The position numbers were made by a program, and so were the translations under genes. DNA of 64,000 nucleotides from Tilletia caries (Eukaryota > Basidiomycota > Exobasidiomycetes > Tilletiales > Tilletiaceae). Position 1 is the first letter of the stretch, and each line of letters starts with the position of its first letter. Location of the stretch: the NCBI GenBank assembly GCA_032718865.1, contig JALUTQ010000041.1, positions 1,550,001 to 1,614,000 of the forward strand. Reading direction: 5' to 3'. The notes below the pieces were generated by a model. That model saw only the letters and a program-made list of their open reading frames with translations, was not told the origin of the DNA and ran no database searches. Positions 45,701-56,787 of this stretch are shown one piece after another.

Positions 45701-46284
45701 CTCGCGGGGGAGAGTCTCTCGCCAATGGGACGATGCAGGGTGGGCCTTCACGACTTGTTCCGTCTTCGCCTCCTTATCCGGCACCTTCGGACGCGCCTCC
45801 GCCGCCTCCGCCATCGGGCCCGGCAAGCCGAGGAAAGCCAGAGGATAAAGGCGACGGCGGTAGTGTTGGGCCAAGTAGCGGATTCTCTATGTTGGAAAAT
45901 GGGAATTTGGAACATCCTAGACCGGCTCCTGCACCGCCTACGCCCGTCCCGTCTCATCCGCCTCCACCACCACCCCCATTGGTCAATGCTCCACCGCCGT
46001 TACAGCCACCGCCGATAAGCCAGATACCCCCTCCTCCTCCATCAGCACCTGCGAGCTCGTCACTCTTTGCGAAGATTGCGAATCGGGCTCGGGCAAATTC
46101 CTCTGTGTCGACACAGAGTTCGGGAGGGTCGGGAGCGATGTCGACTGGTTCGGCACCTGTACCTGTTGTGCCCGTGCCCGTCCCAGCTTCGAGATTCTCG
46201 CTTGCGAAACAGCTTGATCTTCCATCTCAAGGGACCGCAGCTGCGTTGAGTCGGACGCCGTCGCCTGCTACGTCGGCGGCGTGA
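42777..46284 (+). CDS. AFI1: Afi1-like Arf3-interacting polarity protein (DENN/SPA type)
   Basis: Exons 42777-43045, 43133-43378, 43452-43827, 43910-44731, 44827-45099, 45168-45326, 45412-46284; 1005 aa. The N-terminal HCHFVLLAEFDIDKGSTLAH, then HQYPAPIG, and ILAELMLPDGAHARSEDWTI match the Afi1 docking domain that binds Arf3, the yeast ARF6 homologue. The following PIIILFNAMATQKRVIFLGH, DVATFVLSACALGSG and GYIAGVTNPRFEDLPAWDV blocks match the SPA/DENN-like module. After AMVEFFANLCTHPVARKLI comes a C-terminal proline-rich region with several PPPPP runs, likely SH3 or profilin ligands. In yeast the protein sets Arf3 asymmetry and bud-site polarity at the cortex. The internal Ser/Gly-rich stretch between exons 4 and 5 is a lineage insert. 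Confidence 0.85.
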
Positions 46285-46692
46285 GATGGGCGGGCATACC
46301 TAGTGTCTGGAATTCTTGTTGTTGTTTCTTTCCTCTACATAACCCCCTCTTCTGTATTTTGTTGTAACGATAAGATACTCATTGATTGGCAAGCTCGTAC
46401 TCGTACGTGTGTGAAAGATGATGAGCGCTGTGCGGCTCGTGCAAGGTTTTGTGGTTTGAATTCTAGGACTTTTGTACGGTGGGAAAACTATGGCGTTAGG
46501 AAGCGTGAGGAAAAGAACCTCGAAAGTGGTGTTGGAAGACAGCTCCGGACAGAAGCTCGACGTCTTGGGCCCTGTCGGCCCCTTCTTCCCTATATCGTAT
46601 CTTGTGTTCGTATCGTGACTTTGGAAAAATATCTGGTGAAAGAAAAATGGGATACTGTCGTTTTGTGCCTTTGGCGCTGGCGTTCGGTTGCT
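46285..46692. other. Convergent intergenic region, no gene seen
   Basis: About 400 bases between the stops of the Afi1-like gene and FTR1. It includes a TTGTTGTTGTTT run just past 46317 and an AATAAA-free, T-rich stretch. It is presumed to hold both 3' untranslated regions. Confidence 0.45.
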
Positions 46693-48600
46693 TCACGCCT
46701 CAACGCGGGACACCGAAGCATGCCGGCGGCCCGCCCGACGCTCCTCCATCGCGACCCGACGAGTCTTCGCCCGCCCGCTCTCCCACAACATGCGGCTCGC
46801 ATTGCGGCTGGCAAAGCTGGGGAGGACGAGCCGGAGCCGGCCCTCTTGCCAGCAGGCGTAGACGAGGTAGGTGGCGATGGCGAGCCAGTAGAAGACGTAC
46901 ATGAGGATGGAGCCGACGGTGGCCTGTAGGATAAGAGGGTTGGGTTGAGAAAGGCATCTGGAAGGAGAAGGGGAAGCTTTCTAATACTCACAGTGTTGTT
47001 CCAGCCGACGATGGAGTTGAGGAGCGACCAGCCGCCAGCCGAACTCGTCTTGTCCTCAGGGTTACAGCAGTCTATAGAGCAAGCAGAAGGTGAAGAGGAA
47101 ATGGATGAGCGATCCCGCAGGTGACAGTCGCTTGCAAGATGACAGAAAGAGGGAAAGAAGAAAACGTACTGAAGTGCCAGACATAGGTCCTCCAGTAGTA
47201 CGACCCGGCCCCGTTCCCGCTCTCGGCTGCGGCGTCTCCGACGAGCTGGACGTACTTGTAGAACTCGAGCGAGTATACGGCTCGAGAGGCCATTCCTGCG
47301 GCGATGAGGAGGAGGAAGCCGGTGGATGCGATGAGGAAGCTGCGAGACAGAGGGTGGAAGAAGGAGTACGAAAGGATTGGAAAAGGTGTGAGTTCGAATG
47401 ACAGGGACGGAGACAGCGCGTCTTTGACTCTTTGAACAAAGAAAGGAGAAACACAGGAGGCAAGGGAGGAAGGGAAGTTGCTCACCCTTTGATCTGAGAG
47501 AAAGAGCCACCGCGGAAGACGATGTAGCCACAGGTGAGACCGCAGGCGAAGCCGACGATGGCAGGCAAGGGGATTGAAGACGCAGGGAGACCGAGTGAAA
47601 CACCGCCGATGAAGATGACACCCTCACTGCAATACCACGAGAGGTGGTGAGTCTTCCCATCGTTGTTAGGTCAACCCCATTATGGATGTTCCCGGAACAG
47701 CACACTCACAGTCCTTCACGGAGCGTGGTCACGAAGGGGATCAGGAAGATAGCCACTGCGCCTCGTTGGGAGCTGATGATCTTGTTCGGGTTGAACCGAT
47801 TCCTGATGCGGGACCACCTCGTCATCGGCTTGGAGAGCTGTCCTTCCTGGGCTGTAGCGGAACTGCCACTGCTGACGACAGGCACCTGCTGAATCTCGTC
47901 CGGAGTAGCCTCGCCGCTGCTCTTCGTCTCTCCTTCCAGGGGAGCAGCATGGACAGGGAGACTCTCCTTGCCCTGTTGTTGGTGTTGCCGGAAGGCGTTG
48001 TCGAGTTTCTTGCTCCACTTTGCTCGGCTTCGGTCGGCGCGGAGGATGGCGAGGGCCATGGGCGTGATGAGGCAGACGGCGATGAGGTTGAAGATGCCTT
48101 CCCAGAGCTCTTCAGACTTGCCCCAGAGGTCGTTTGCTTGGCTAATTGGTCCCCGGTCGAGTTACCGAAAATTGATACAAAGGTAAGCAAGGCAGTTTCG
48201 GGGAGTGTTAGCAGGGAAAAAGAAGTGCAAACGTACGTGTAGAAGACGGCGAGGAAGCCAGCGCCGATGCAGAAGGAGATGAACAGACCGCAGAAAGCCC
48301 CAAGGAAGACCAATTTTCTGAGTTTACGAATGAGCACTCTCCGCTCCTTCTCCGGTGTGATCGTCGTTTCTGAGTTTGTCGTACTTTCCGATGGGGTGAC
48401 CTCCTTGATGAGCGATTCGAGCCTGAGTGCTCCCAAAAGAGGTGTGAATACTCTGGAAATTAATGATTTGACGCGAACAGGGAGACTCACATGCCAAGGA
48501 GGATACCGATGACGAGGGCTGCCTCGAGGGCTTCTCGGAATGCGATGAAGAAGATGATAGGTGCGAAGACCTTGTTGCCGATGGGACCGCCAGCCGACAT
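46693..48600 (-). CDS. FTR1: High-affinity iron permease
   Basis: Plasma-membrane Fe3+ permease that takes iron directly from the ferroxidase Fet3. Exons 48600-48491, 48452-48237, 48141-47710, 47626-47486, 47339-47170, 47071-46992, 46923-46693; 459 aa. Both iron-site motifs are present: REALE in FFIAFREALEAALVIGILLG and REGLE across the third intron (TTLREGLEGVIFIGG). NDLWGKSEELWEGIFNLIAV and CGLTCGYIVFRGGSFSQIKG are also family landmarks. Seven membrane segments are expected. A cytosolic loop of about 90 residues, rich in Gln, Ser and Glu, separates the two halves. The C-terminal tail is basic (RRVAMEERRAGRR). The gene diverges from FET3 across 1863 bases. Confidence 0.96.
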
Positions 48601-50463
48601 GGTGTCCAAATTTGCGTCTGGTTCGGGGAGAGGAAGAACGGAAGCTGAAGAAGGGTGTAGGAAGGGAAGAAAAAGGAAGAGAGAGAGGAGGGAAGGGTGA
48701 GGATGAGGATGAGGGTGAGGATGAGGGTGAGGATGAGGATGAGGGTGTAGGTGCGGAAGAGTGAGCGGAAGGGAGGAGGGAAGGGAGAGTCGAGCGGTGA
48801 GCAAGGTGATGGATGTCAGGCGTCAAATTGGAGAGGCTGAAAGAAATTGAGAGGCGATCAATAATGCGCTGCCCTGATGCCTGCTGACTGATGGGACCTG
48901 CAGGACTCACCTCGCTGCTGGTCCGTGGTGATGCTCGCTGACTTCTGCAGACTGCAACCCTCGCTGTTGATGCTCGAGATCGAGATGGAGATGGTCGAGC
49001 AACGGAGAGAGATAGAGAGATTTGGAGGTGGGACACTTCCTTCTTGATGCAGACCCTTTTTGGAGTTAAACCAGGGAAATGGTAACAAACAAATGAAGGC
49101 TGAAGTAGCGGCGTTTGGGTTGTTATATGGTTAAATGTATGTATCATTCATCGTCCACCCATAATCCAGATCATGGCACAGATGCTGGAATCGGACGGCG
49201 GTCAAGCCCCAGGCTCGTAATTATAAAGGAGTAGTCCTCAGCCGTGCGTCGCGTCTTTGTCTGATGCTGTTCCTATCTCTGCCATCTCCCTGTATCTCTG
49301 TCGTACGACACCGCCTACAGTCTTCACTTGAGTCTTGGATTTCGTCCGCTTCCTCCCGTTCCTGGAAATCGAAATGTAAACTGACATCTATCTAGATAAT
49401 TTAGGATTTAGAGTGTGTTCTATGGAAGCGACTTCGTTTCAGTTGGGCCTCCGGCGAGTTCTCACGCTTCTCTTCCTGCATGCTTCCGCACTCACACACC
49501 TGCCTTTACCCGCGACCCGCGACCCGCACTGAGAAGATCAGGAACACATCTTTCGAGATCTTATCAGATGGAAGTCCTTCCTCCTTGACTTTGGACTTCA
49601 CAACAAGTTAACAACCTTCGCGCTCTCCACAGTCGACACCGGCGGACCAGTGCTTTCTCGGACCGCGGGCGGTTCACCTGCCTTAGTATGGAGTGCGCTT
49701 CAGGGCGGGGGCTCTTCTTTACGGGGAACGGGCGAACGTCCAGGGCTTCAAATCTTCAAAGTGCCGTCGGCTACGACTTACGAGCTTCATTGGGCCTAAA
49801 AGTTCCAATAGAGGCGCACAGATGAACTTGTCAGTAACATATAGCGCACGCTCCTTTCTCTCAGAGTTTTTCTTTTCCTTTTTCGTCTGCAGTCGAAGTG
49901 CGAGCAAGGAGAGGCAGGAGATCCGATCAGCTCATTTCTTGGACATCCATCTCGTTATGGTCGGCGGGCTCGCTGTGTCAAGTTGTTGTTCTGGATGCAT
50001 GGCCGCCTCAAAGCGAGACGCCTCAAGATGAGAGATCGGCAACGATTAAAATTTCCCCGACATGCTGGGCACGCACGCACGCACGCACGCTCCCAGGCCC
50101 CAGCAGCTTCGGGCTTCCCCACCTCCTTGCCTGCCTGTCTCGCTCTTTCTGAGGTCCCGTCTGTCCCTGTTCTACTTGACGTCCACCATCTATCGCCCAT
50201 CAGCATCCCACAGTTGAGCCGGAGAACCGTGCAGTAGCTTTGTCGGCATCGATCCCCCATCGGTCTCATCAGGATCTGAATCTTCGTGCCTGTGCGACGT
50301 CCGAAACGAGTGAGTATGTGCGTCCCCGAAGCTTCAAGAGGAGCGATCATGCTGAAGAGCCAGCTTGCTGTCTTTACACGAAATCGTCTCCTTCCTTCCT
50401 TCCTACGGTGCTCGGCTCCCTCCCGAATCTCCTGTCCGAAAAGAAAAAAAAAAAACGAAGACG
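48601..50463. promoter_or_regulatory. Shared FTR1/FET3 divergent promoter region
   Basis: 1863 bases between the divergent starts of an iron permease and its ferroxidase, an arrangement that normally gives joint iron-repressed control by a Urbs1/SreA/Sre1-type GATA factor. Several WGATAR-type cores are visible: AGATAG near 49009, CTATCT near 49273 and 49389, AGATAA near 49394, and the extended site at 49561. A GGATGAGGGTGA-type microsatellite occupies about 48697-48750, and a CACG repeat lies near 50072-50088. A short A-run lies just before the FET3 ATG. No gene or RNA is seen inside. Confidence 0.6.
49561..49569 (-). promoter_or_regulatory. Candidate iron-GATA-factor site
   Basis: TTATCAGAT on the plus strand, which is ATCTGATAA on the minus strand. 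It matches the extended consensus ATCWGATAA known for SreA/Sre1-type siderophore GATA repressors at every position. It lies about 960 bases from FTR1 and 890 from FET3. Confidence 0.6.
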
Positions 50464-52851
50464 ATGCCCTTCTCATGCAAGATCGCGACCGTGGCCGTCG
50501 CCATGGTGGCCTCGCTGGTAGCCTTGCCCGCCGTGCACGCTGCCAACGTCAACCTTGACTGGAACGTCTCATGGGTGCCCGACGTCAACCCGGACGGCCT
50601 CCAGCCTCGACGCGCCATCGGTGTCGGCGGACAGTGGCCGCCGCCAGTCATCGTGAGTCGGGGGGGTTTTGTGAATTGGATTCGAACAACGGGCGGGGGG
50701 AAGGTTGCTGAAATCGTCTATTTCTTCCCAGAACGTCAATTCTACGGACGTCTTGAGCATTAAGGTCACTAACCAGCTCGGCGACGGGTCAGGAACGGCC
50801 CTCCACTCTCACGGCATGTTCTTCAACCAAGTAAGTTCTTCAAAAAATGGATTTGCGATCACGTTGACGTGAGACAGCGCTCATCCGCCCCTTCTACAGA
50901 CGGCATACTACGACGGAGCGGTAGGCGTGACCCAATGTGCCATCCCTCCTGGACAGAGCATCACCTACGAACCCCTCAACTCGCCCACCTCCCCCGCCGA
51001 CCGTCAAAAACAATGGGGCACCTACTGGACCCACGGCCACCACATGGGCCAATACGTCGACGGTTTCCGCACGCCCTCCATCATCCACCGCTCCGACGCG
51101 CCCGAGGCACACGTCTACGACGACGACTATACCATCGCGCTTGCGGACTGGTACCACACCGAACATGATGACTTGCTCAAGAATGAGTTCTTGAATGAAC
51201 GGAATCCGACGGGGGCGGAGCCGGTGCCTAAGTCGGCGCTTGTTTATGTTGCGCATACTTCGGCTGCGCTTGGTTCGAATGCGCCTATCTTGCCGGGGTT
51301 CAATGAGAATGTGACGATTCCGTTCGTGCCGGGGAAGACGTACCGGATTCGGGTTATCAACATGGCCGCCCTTGCGATGTTCCACCTCTGGGTATGTTCC
51401 TCATCCCTACATTCTTCCTTGCTGTGCTTTGCTCTTCTCGATATTCACACACAGCTCGCGTCTCACTCTTTGCACAGATCGAAGGTCATGAGATGCGAAT
51501 CATCGAGGTCGACGGCACAGACACGGAAGAGTTACCCGTCTCCGCACTCACCATCTCCGTCGCCCAGCGCTACTCCGTCCTCGTAACCGCGCGGAACGAC
51601 ACTGGCTCCGCCATGAAGAACTGGCTCCTCCACGCCAACATGGACCCGGACATGTTCGACGTCGTGCCCGATGAGTTGGCACTGAATGTTACCTCCACGA
51701 TCGGGTACGAGGGTGCGGATGGGATGGGGAGCGATCGGCCGTACTTGGATGAGTATATGTACTTTGATGATACGAAGCTCGTCCCGGTTGAGGTGGAGGG
51801 TATGGCTGCGCCTGATACCGAGTTCGATCTGAATGTGTCCTTCGACACCTACCAGAACGGCCAGAACGTGAGTTTGAACACGAGATTCTGTGGGTCCCGG
51901 AGAGAAATCCAGCACTGACCCAGGGTGACAAATGTGATGGTTGGGAAACATAGTACGCCAGTTTCAACAACATCACCTACGTCCCACCCCAAACACCCGC
52001 CCTCCTCAGCGCGACCTCCATGTCGTCCCTCGCCTCCAACCCGTCCATCTACGGCCCCTCCTCCGGCGCACACGTCCTCAGCCACATGTCCATGGTCCAA
52101 GTGACGATCTACAACTGGGACGCAGGCACGCACCCGTTCCACCTGCACGGGCACAAGTTCCAGCTCGTCCATAAGTCGATGGACGTCACGTCTGATGATC
52201 CGGAGGTGAACCCGCCGTTTGAGGAGGGGCAGACGAATCCGGTGAGGAGGGATACGGTTACTATTCATTCGACGGGGTCGGCTACGATTCGGTTTCGGGC
52301 GGATAATCCGGGGGCGTGGATGTTCCATGTGGGTATCTGTTGGGTGCTTCCTCTTGTGGGGGAGGGCGGGAGGACCCCCCTCGCTCCCCCTTCTCGTTAA
52401 AGCCTGCAACTGACTTCTTCTCTCTCTGGACTTGGGAATTTTTTTCCGCGCCCAGTGCCACATCGACTGGCACCTCTCCTCCGGCCTCGTAGCAATCTTC
52501 GTAGAATCACCCCCGCAAATCCAATCCACCCTCCGCATCCCCACGACCATCGCAGACCAATGTCAACAATGGGGGATCGCCTCCACGGGCAACGCCGGCG
52601 GGCGGAACTCGACTTCGGACTTTGGGAGCTTGCGGAGGGCACAGACGTATCTTGTGACGGGTTGGACTGGGAAGGCTGTGGGCGCGTTTGTGGGGTGTAT
52701 CTTGACTGCGCTTGTTGGGTTGGGGACGTTGGCTATGTATGCGTATAGCGGGCCTGCGGATGATGAGGAGGAGGAGGAGGAGGAGGAGGGGGGGAGGGAG
52801 GAGGACGAGAGGATCTCGGGCGAGGCTGGGCATACACCTGACGAGAAGTGA
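50464..52851 (+). CDS. FET3: Multicopper ferroxidase
   Basis: Oxidises Fe2+ to Fe3+ outside the cell and passes it to Ftr1. Exons 50464-50652, 50732-50830, 50900-51391, 51478-51867, 51954-52328, 52456-52851; 646 aa. Signal peptide in residues 1-26 (AMVASLVALPAVHA). Copper ligands are in four clusters: ALHSHGMF (H88, H90), YWTHGHHMGQY (H141, H143), HPFHLHGH, and FHCHIDWHLSSGL across the last intron. The second cluster has HGH where HSH is usual, so the ligands are kept. One C-terminal membrane anchor (VGAFVGCILTALVGLGTLAM) is followed by a cytosolic acidic tail with eight Glu in a row. Topology, anchor and divergence from FTR1 support a true Fet3 rather than a secreted laccase. Confidence 0.95.
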
Positions 52852-53425
52852 TAACCTCAAACGTCACCGAAAGAACGACCTTACTGCTACCATAAAACGC
52901 TACGGATCACTACTTCCCCCATCACGAATCAAAATGACATATAAGAGCTGGAGTAGACCTCTCGTCCCTTCGACTTCCTTGTATCTACCATATACGAGTC
53001 ACGCACATATTCCTCACGGGTTCTTCTTGCTCGCCCTCAGCGCGGTCTGCCAACCAACAATTGACTGAACACAAGAGAAACTCGCAGAGTTCAAGGAGAA
53101 GGGGGAAAGTGCTTTTTGCGAGTGGGAGAAGAAAAACCTTGGGCCCGTGGGGAAGGGGGAAGGGGATGAACCGAAAGGTGTAAAAATGAATGTGTTGTAA
53201 GAGTGTATATGATGGGGGTTTTGGTTTACGAGTGCTACGAGAGTGGGTGGGTCGTTGTGGGAGCGAAGAGGGGGGAGAAGAAAGTGTCCCGAAGAATGGT
53301 TGGCCTTGATAAGGTATGTCCTTGTCGAAAGAATTGGGGTGGGGGCCGGAGGGCTCGCCCGGGGCCCGCTGCAGGGTGGGGATGGGAAAAGAGCCTTGCC
53401 CGGAAAGGAGGAGAGTGGCGATCGT
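52852..53425. other. Convergent intergenic region, FET3 / PER1
   Basis: About 570 bases holding both 3' ends. Purine-rich stretches over 53080-53180 and 53260-53290. No RNA gene or repeat is recognised. Confidence 0.45.
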
Positions 53426-55561
53426 TCATACTCCCAATATCCCATCCCGCACGACTTCCTTGCCCTTCTCCTCCCGCTCGGAGCGTTTCACAAGACCAAC
53501 AGGTGGATCCTCAAGATGGATCCCCGTCACGCCCTCCCCCAGGCCGACCCCAACCCCAACGCCGGCCATGGTAGAGATCGAAGTCGACGCGCTCGACGAG
53601 CCGGGGACGCCACGTCCATGCCTGCTCCCATGCCTGCTCCCGTTCCCGTTCCCGTTCCCGTTTCCGTTCTCATTCCCATTCCGACTTCCCGAGGAAGAGG
53701 AGGACGACCCAGCAAAGCCAGCAGCCCGGCCAGCGAACTCATTCAACTTAGCCGTGAGCGCATGAAACTCCAACGAGCCGTTCTGGCCCCGGAGCGCATC
53801 AGTGGCCCACTCCCGACCGGAGCTCCAGACGTGCTCGAAGCGGGCGAGGAGAGCGTCGACTGTCCCAGCGCCGGCTCCTCCTCCTCCTCCCTCGGCCCCA
53901 CCTCCTCGGCCGCTGTTTCCGACGAAGAAGATGTCGTCAGATGGCCGTTGGAGCATCCGGCTTCCTAATCTCGCCACGACTCCAGCCCCAGCCCCAGCCC
54001 CAGCCCCAGTCCGACTTCCTCCGCCGTCCTCCTTGTCGGCGTGGACCGCTCTGGACGCCGAGGCGCCGAGCGGATCGCCAACGAACCAGCCCGAAAAAAC
54101 ACACTCGCGCGCATCGCGGATCAGCCAGTCGTACCACATCCTTGCGAGGGGCACGGTGGCGAGGTGCCAGAGCGAATGCGCATCCAGCGCGCGTCCGATG
54201 GGCGGGAAGTCGAATACCTCGAAGGACATGGCGAGCAGTAGGAGCAGGAGGATGCGCTGGAGGTCCCGTCTTGCTTCGGGTGAGGAAGAAGGTGGGCCCA
54301 TGGCGAGTGTGGAGGAGGCTAATGAGGATCCGCCGTTGGTTTGTAATAAAGCGGAGGGAGGGGTGGAGGAGGAGGGGGAGTGGCCTTTGTATGTTGCTGC
54401 GGGGGATGCGGCGGGGGCGGGGAGTGGGGAGGAGGAGGACGTGGTTGCCATCATGAGCGGGGTGATGTTTCCATTCGCAGCGCCACCGCCGCTGACAGAA
54501 GCGGAGGCGATATTGCTAGTATGCGGCTTCGACGCGCGATACGCGGCCCGATTGGAGTGATACCTCTCCAGCAGCGGGTTGGCGGGAGAGAACAGCGCGG
54601 GCCGGAAGGAGAAGGCGAACCAGAGCATCTCATGCACGGCGGCTACGAAGAGACATGCGAGGATGTTGTACCCGTAGTCGAAGCGTCCGATGGAGAGGTA
54701 GACGCAGTGCACGAGGAAGACGGCAGCGAAGGAGCGGAGTAAGGTGGAGAACGCTCTCGAGCCCGGTTCGAGCCGGAACAGTCTGCAGATGGTGAAGAAC
54801 AGGCCCGAGAGAAGGACCGATGCGGCGGAGAAGTAATCAAGCCGTTCGGTCAGCGGCTTATCGCGCGAGTGGAACACAGCGGACCAGGTCCAGGCGTTGA
54901 CGCTGACGAGTGCGTGGAGGATATAGACGAGTTTGAGCGGGTACGCGTCGGGAACGTCGCGCCTGAGCTTGTAGAAGGCGATGAGGTGCTCGCGCAGGTT
55001 GAGTGCGCTGAAGAGGACGCTGAAGGGCTCTTGGAGACCGAGGAAGCGGATGAAGACCCACTTGCCATAGAACTGGACCATCTCCTTCTGTACGGGTGCT
55101 AGCTGTGCGAGTTCGGCTGCGACGATGCGGGCGGCCTCTGCCCTGCGGTCTGCGGGGGAGCGTTCGTCGAGTCGTTGCTGTTCGCTGTCTGCTGGGGTGG
55201 GGAGGACGTATCGTGCGCGGTGCCATGCGTGCTGTTTGAGCTGGTGGACGCGTGCATAGGCGTCGTTTGTGATGCGGTGGGTGCAGTGGTACTTGCAGTC
55301 GTCGGTGCATGACCAGAAGGTGGCGCGGAGGACGAGTGGGAGGGCGTGTGTGGTGTGTACGACGCCGTCGTCGATGTGCTCTGTGCCGCAGTTGTCTGTG
55401 GTGCAGGAGCTCAGACAGCGCTGGAACTCGTGCGAGCGGTCGCCCTGGGACGCTACGCTCGCGGTGGCTGTGAGGGTGAGGGTGAGCAGGAGCGCGGCTG
55501 CCTCTGCCTTCCTTCTCCGCCGCCGCTTGTTTGCGCGTATTGGATGCGTAGAGAGCTCCAT
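53426..55561 (-). CDS. PER1: Per1/PGAP3-like GPI-remodelling phospholipase
   Basis: Removes the sn-2 fatty acid from GPI anchors in the ER/Golgi. Single exon, 711 aa, about twice the usual length. The start at 55561 gives a basic-then-hydrophobic signal peptide. A luminal Cys-rich segment (RCLSSCTTDNCG, then FWSCTDDCKYHCTHRITNDA) precedes MVQFYGKWVFIRFLGLQEPF and six to seven membrane spans. FEVFDFPPIGRALDAHSLWH contains the conserved late-helix DFPP...DAHSLWH motif. Two additions stand out: an insert of about 90 low-complexity residues before the last spans, and a C-terminal extension of about 180 residues, Gly/Ala/Asn-rich, with GNGNGNGNG and SRHGSRHGRG runs. The in-frame ATG at 55654 lacks family support and was not used. 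Confidence 0.9.
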   Translation of the reverse strand: MELSTHPIRANKRRRRRKAEAAALLLTLTLTATASVASQGDRSHEFQRCLSSCTTDNCGTEHIDDGVVHTTHALPLVLRATFWSCTDDCKYHCTHRITNDAYARVHQLKQHAWHRARYVLPTPADSEQQRLDERSPADRRAEAARIVAAELAQLAPVQKEMVQFYGKWVFIRFLGLQEPFSVLFSALNLREHLIAFYKLRRDVPDAYPLKLVYILHALVSVNAWTWSAVFHSRDKPLTERLDYFSAASVLLSGLFFTICRLFRLEPGSRAFSTLLRSFAAVFLVHCVYLSIGRFDYGYNILACLFVAAVHEMLWFAFSFRPALFSPANPLLERYHSNRAAYRASKPHTSNIASASVSGGGAANGNITPLMMATTSSSSPLPAPAASPAATYKGHSPSSSTPPSALLQTNGGSSLASSTLAMGPPSSSPEARRDLQRILLLLLLAMSFEVFDFPPIGRALDAHSLWHLATVPLARMWYDWLIRDARECVFSGWFVGDPLGASASRAVHADKEDGGGSRTGAGAGAGAGVVARLGSRMLQRPSDDIFFVGNSGRGGGAEGGGGGAGAGTVDALLARFEHVWSSGREWATDALRGQNGSLEFHALTAKLNEFAGRAAGFAGSSSSSSGSRNGNENGNGNGNGNGSRHGSRHGRGVPGSSSASTSISTMAGVGVGVGLGEGVTGIHLEDPPVGLVKRSEREEKGKEVVRDGILGV

Positions 55562-55876
55562 CGTGTCCGTGTTCGTTGGGAGTGAGGGAGGGAGGGAGGG
55601 AGGGAGTACGAGTAGCAAGTCAGTGAGGCAGAGGAAGGGAGCCCCACTACCCACTCAGTACATATCGTAGGAAAAGGAAAAGGGCCCAGCTTTTACCACC
55701 GAAACTGCACCGCACATCGGACACACTCGGGGGACGTGCCCCGGAACCACCCGCGACCTCATCTCCCACCTTGCCAGTTGCCCTCGCCCCCAGCTTGGAC
55801 CTATGTACCATGGGCAATAGTAATGAATGCTGTGACTGACCGACTGACCGACTGACCGACTGAGTGAAGACTGAAG
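55562..55876. promoter_or_regulatory. Divergent intergenic region, PER1 / ARL2
   Basis: About 315 bases. It contains a GGGA-type run near 55585-55607 and a tandem GACTGACC repeat near 55834-55862, just upstream of the ARL2 start. No other feature is seen. Confidence 0.45.
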
Positions 55877-56787
55877 ATGGGACTGCTCAGCATCATCCGC
55901 AAGAACAAGCGTGCGTCTCCCGCTCTCTCTCTCTCTCTCTCTCTCTCGCTGTCTTGCTGTACTGCTGACTCCCACTCTGCTTCCCCCAGTAAAAGAGAAG
56001 GAGCTTCGCATCCTCTTCGTCGGCCTCGACAACTCCGGCAAGACCACAATCCTCAAGCGCATCAATGGGGAGTCCATCGACGAGATTGCCCCTACCCTCG
56101 GCTTCAACATCAAGACCTTCATACACAGCGGGTGAGAGAGAGCGAACTGTTTTTTCTACAGATTCTCCTCAATTTCTGATCATTACCTTCCTATTATCCA
56201 CCCAGCTTCACATTGAATGTCTGTGAGTTAGAAAAACCACCAGTAAAATCCTCCTCCAGATCAACTGACAGAACGTGTTTTGACACAGGGGACATCGGCG
56301 GACAACGCTCGCTCCGCCCTTACTGGCGCAACTACTTCGAACGCACCGACGCCGTCGTCTGGGTCGTCGACAGCTGCGACACCGCCCGCATCCAAGACTG
56401 CCACCACGAGCTCTGGAGCCTACTCGGTGAGGAACGACTGGCGGGCGCGACCATCTTGATCTTTGCGAATAAGCAGGATATAACGGGCGCGATGGCGTCT
56501 GAGGACGTTCGCAAGGTGAGGTTATACCCTCTCTGCAATTTGATCAGGGACTGAATCGCTGAAAATCGGTCCTGCATTTGAAAACAAAAAAGCACCTCGA
56601 CTTGGACAGCATCACTACACATGCGTGGCGGATCCAGCCATGCTCCGCGGTGACGGGTGCCAACCTGCTCACGGGCCTCGACTGGCTGGTGAACGACGTC
56701 GCCAGTCGGATCTACTACCACGGCGCAAGTCATGCCGCACCCACTGTCGATCTCGAAGCACGCAGACGGACCGAGGTCGCGTCGTGA
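55877..56787 (+). CDS. ARL2: ARL2-type small GTPase (Cin4/Alp41)
   Basis: Regulator of tubulin folding and microtubules through cofactor D. Exons 55877-55910, 55990-56131, 56206-56222, 56289-56515, 56593-56787; 204 aa. [11 protein letters not shown] at the N-terminus is near identical to the ARL2 signature. [17 protein letters not shown] (P-loop), TLGFNIKTF (switch I), [17 protein letters not shown] (switch II) and ANKQDITGA (NKxD) follow, then [17 protein letters not shown]. The third exon is only 17 bases and codes for TLNV. The last intron has an unusual A-rich end (acceptor AAAAAAG). A CT microsatellite fills part of intron 1. Gly2 is present as in ARF proteins; ARL2 itself is generally not myristoylated. 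Confidence 0.94.

Noticed and set aside
46590..47705. A 371-residue minus-strand open frame over the FTR1 3' half
   Set aside because: It reads through five FTR1 introns in changing frames; the spliced permease fits the family.
50464..52851. Laccase as an alternative identity for the multicopper oxidase
   Set aside because: C-terminal membrane anchor and divergence from FTR1 point to a Fet3 ferroxidase.
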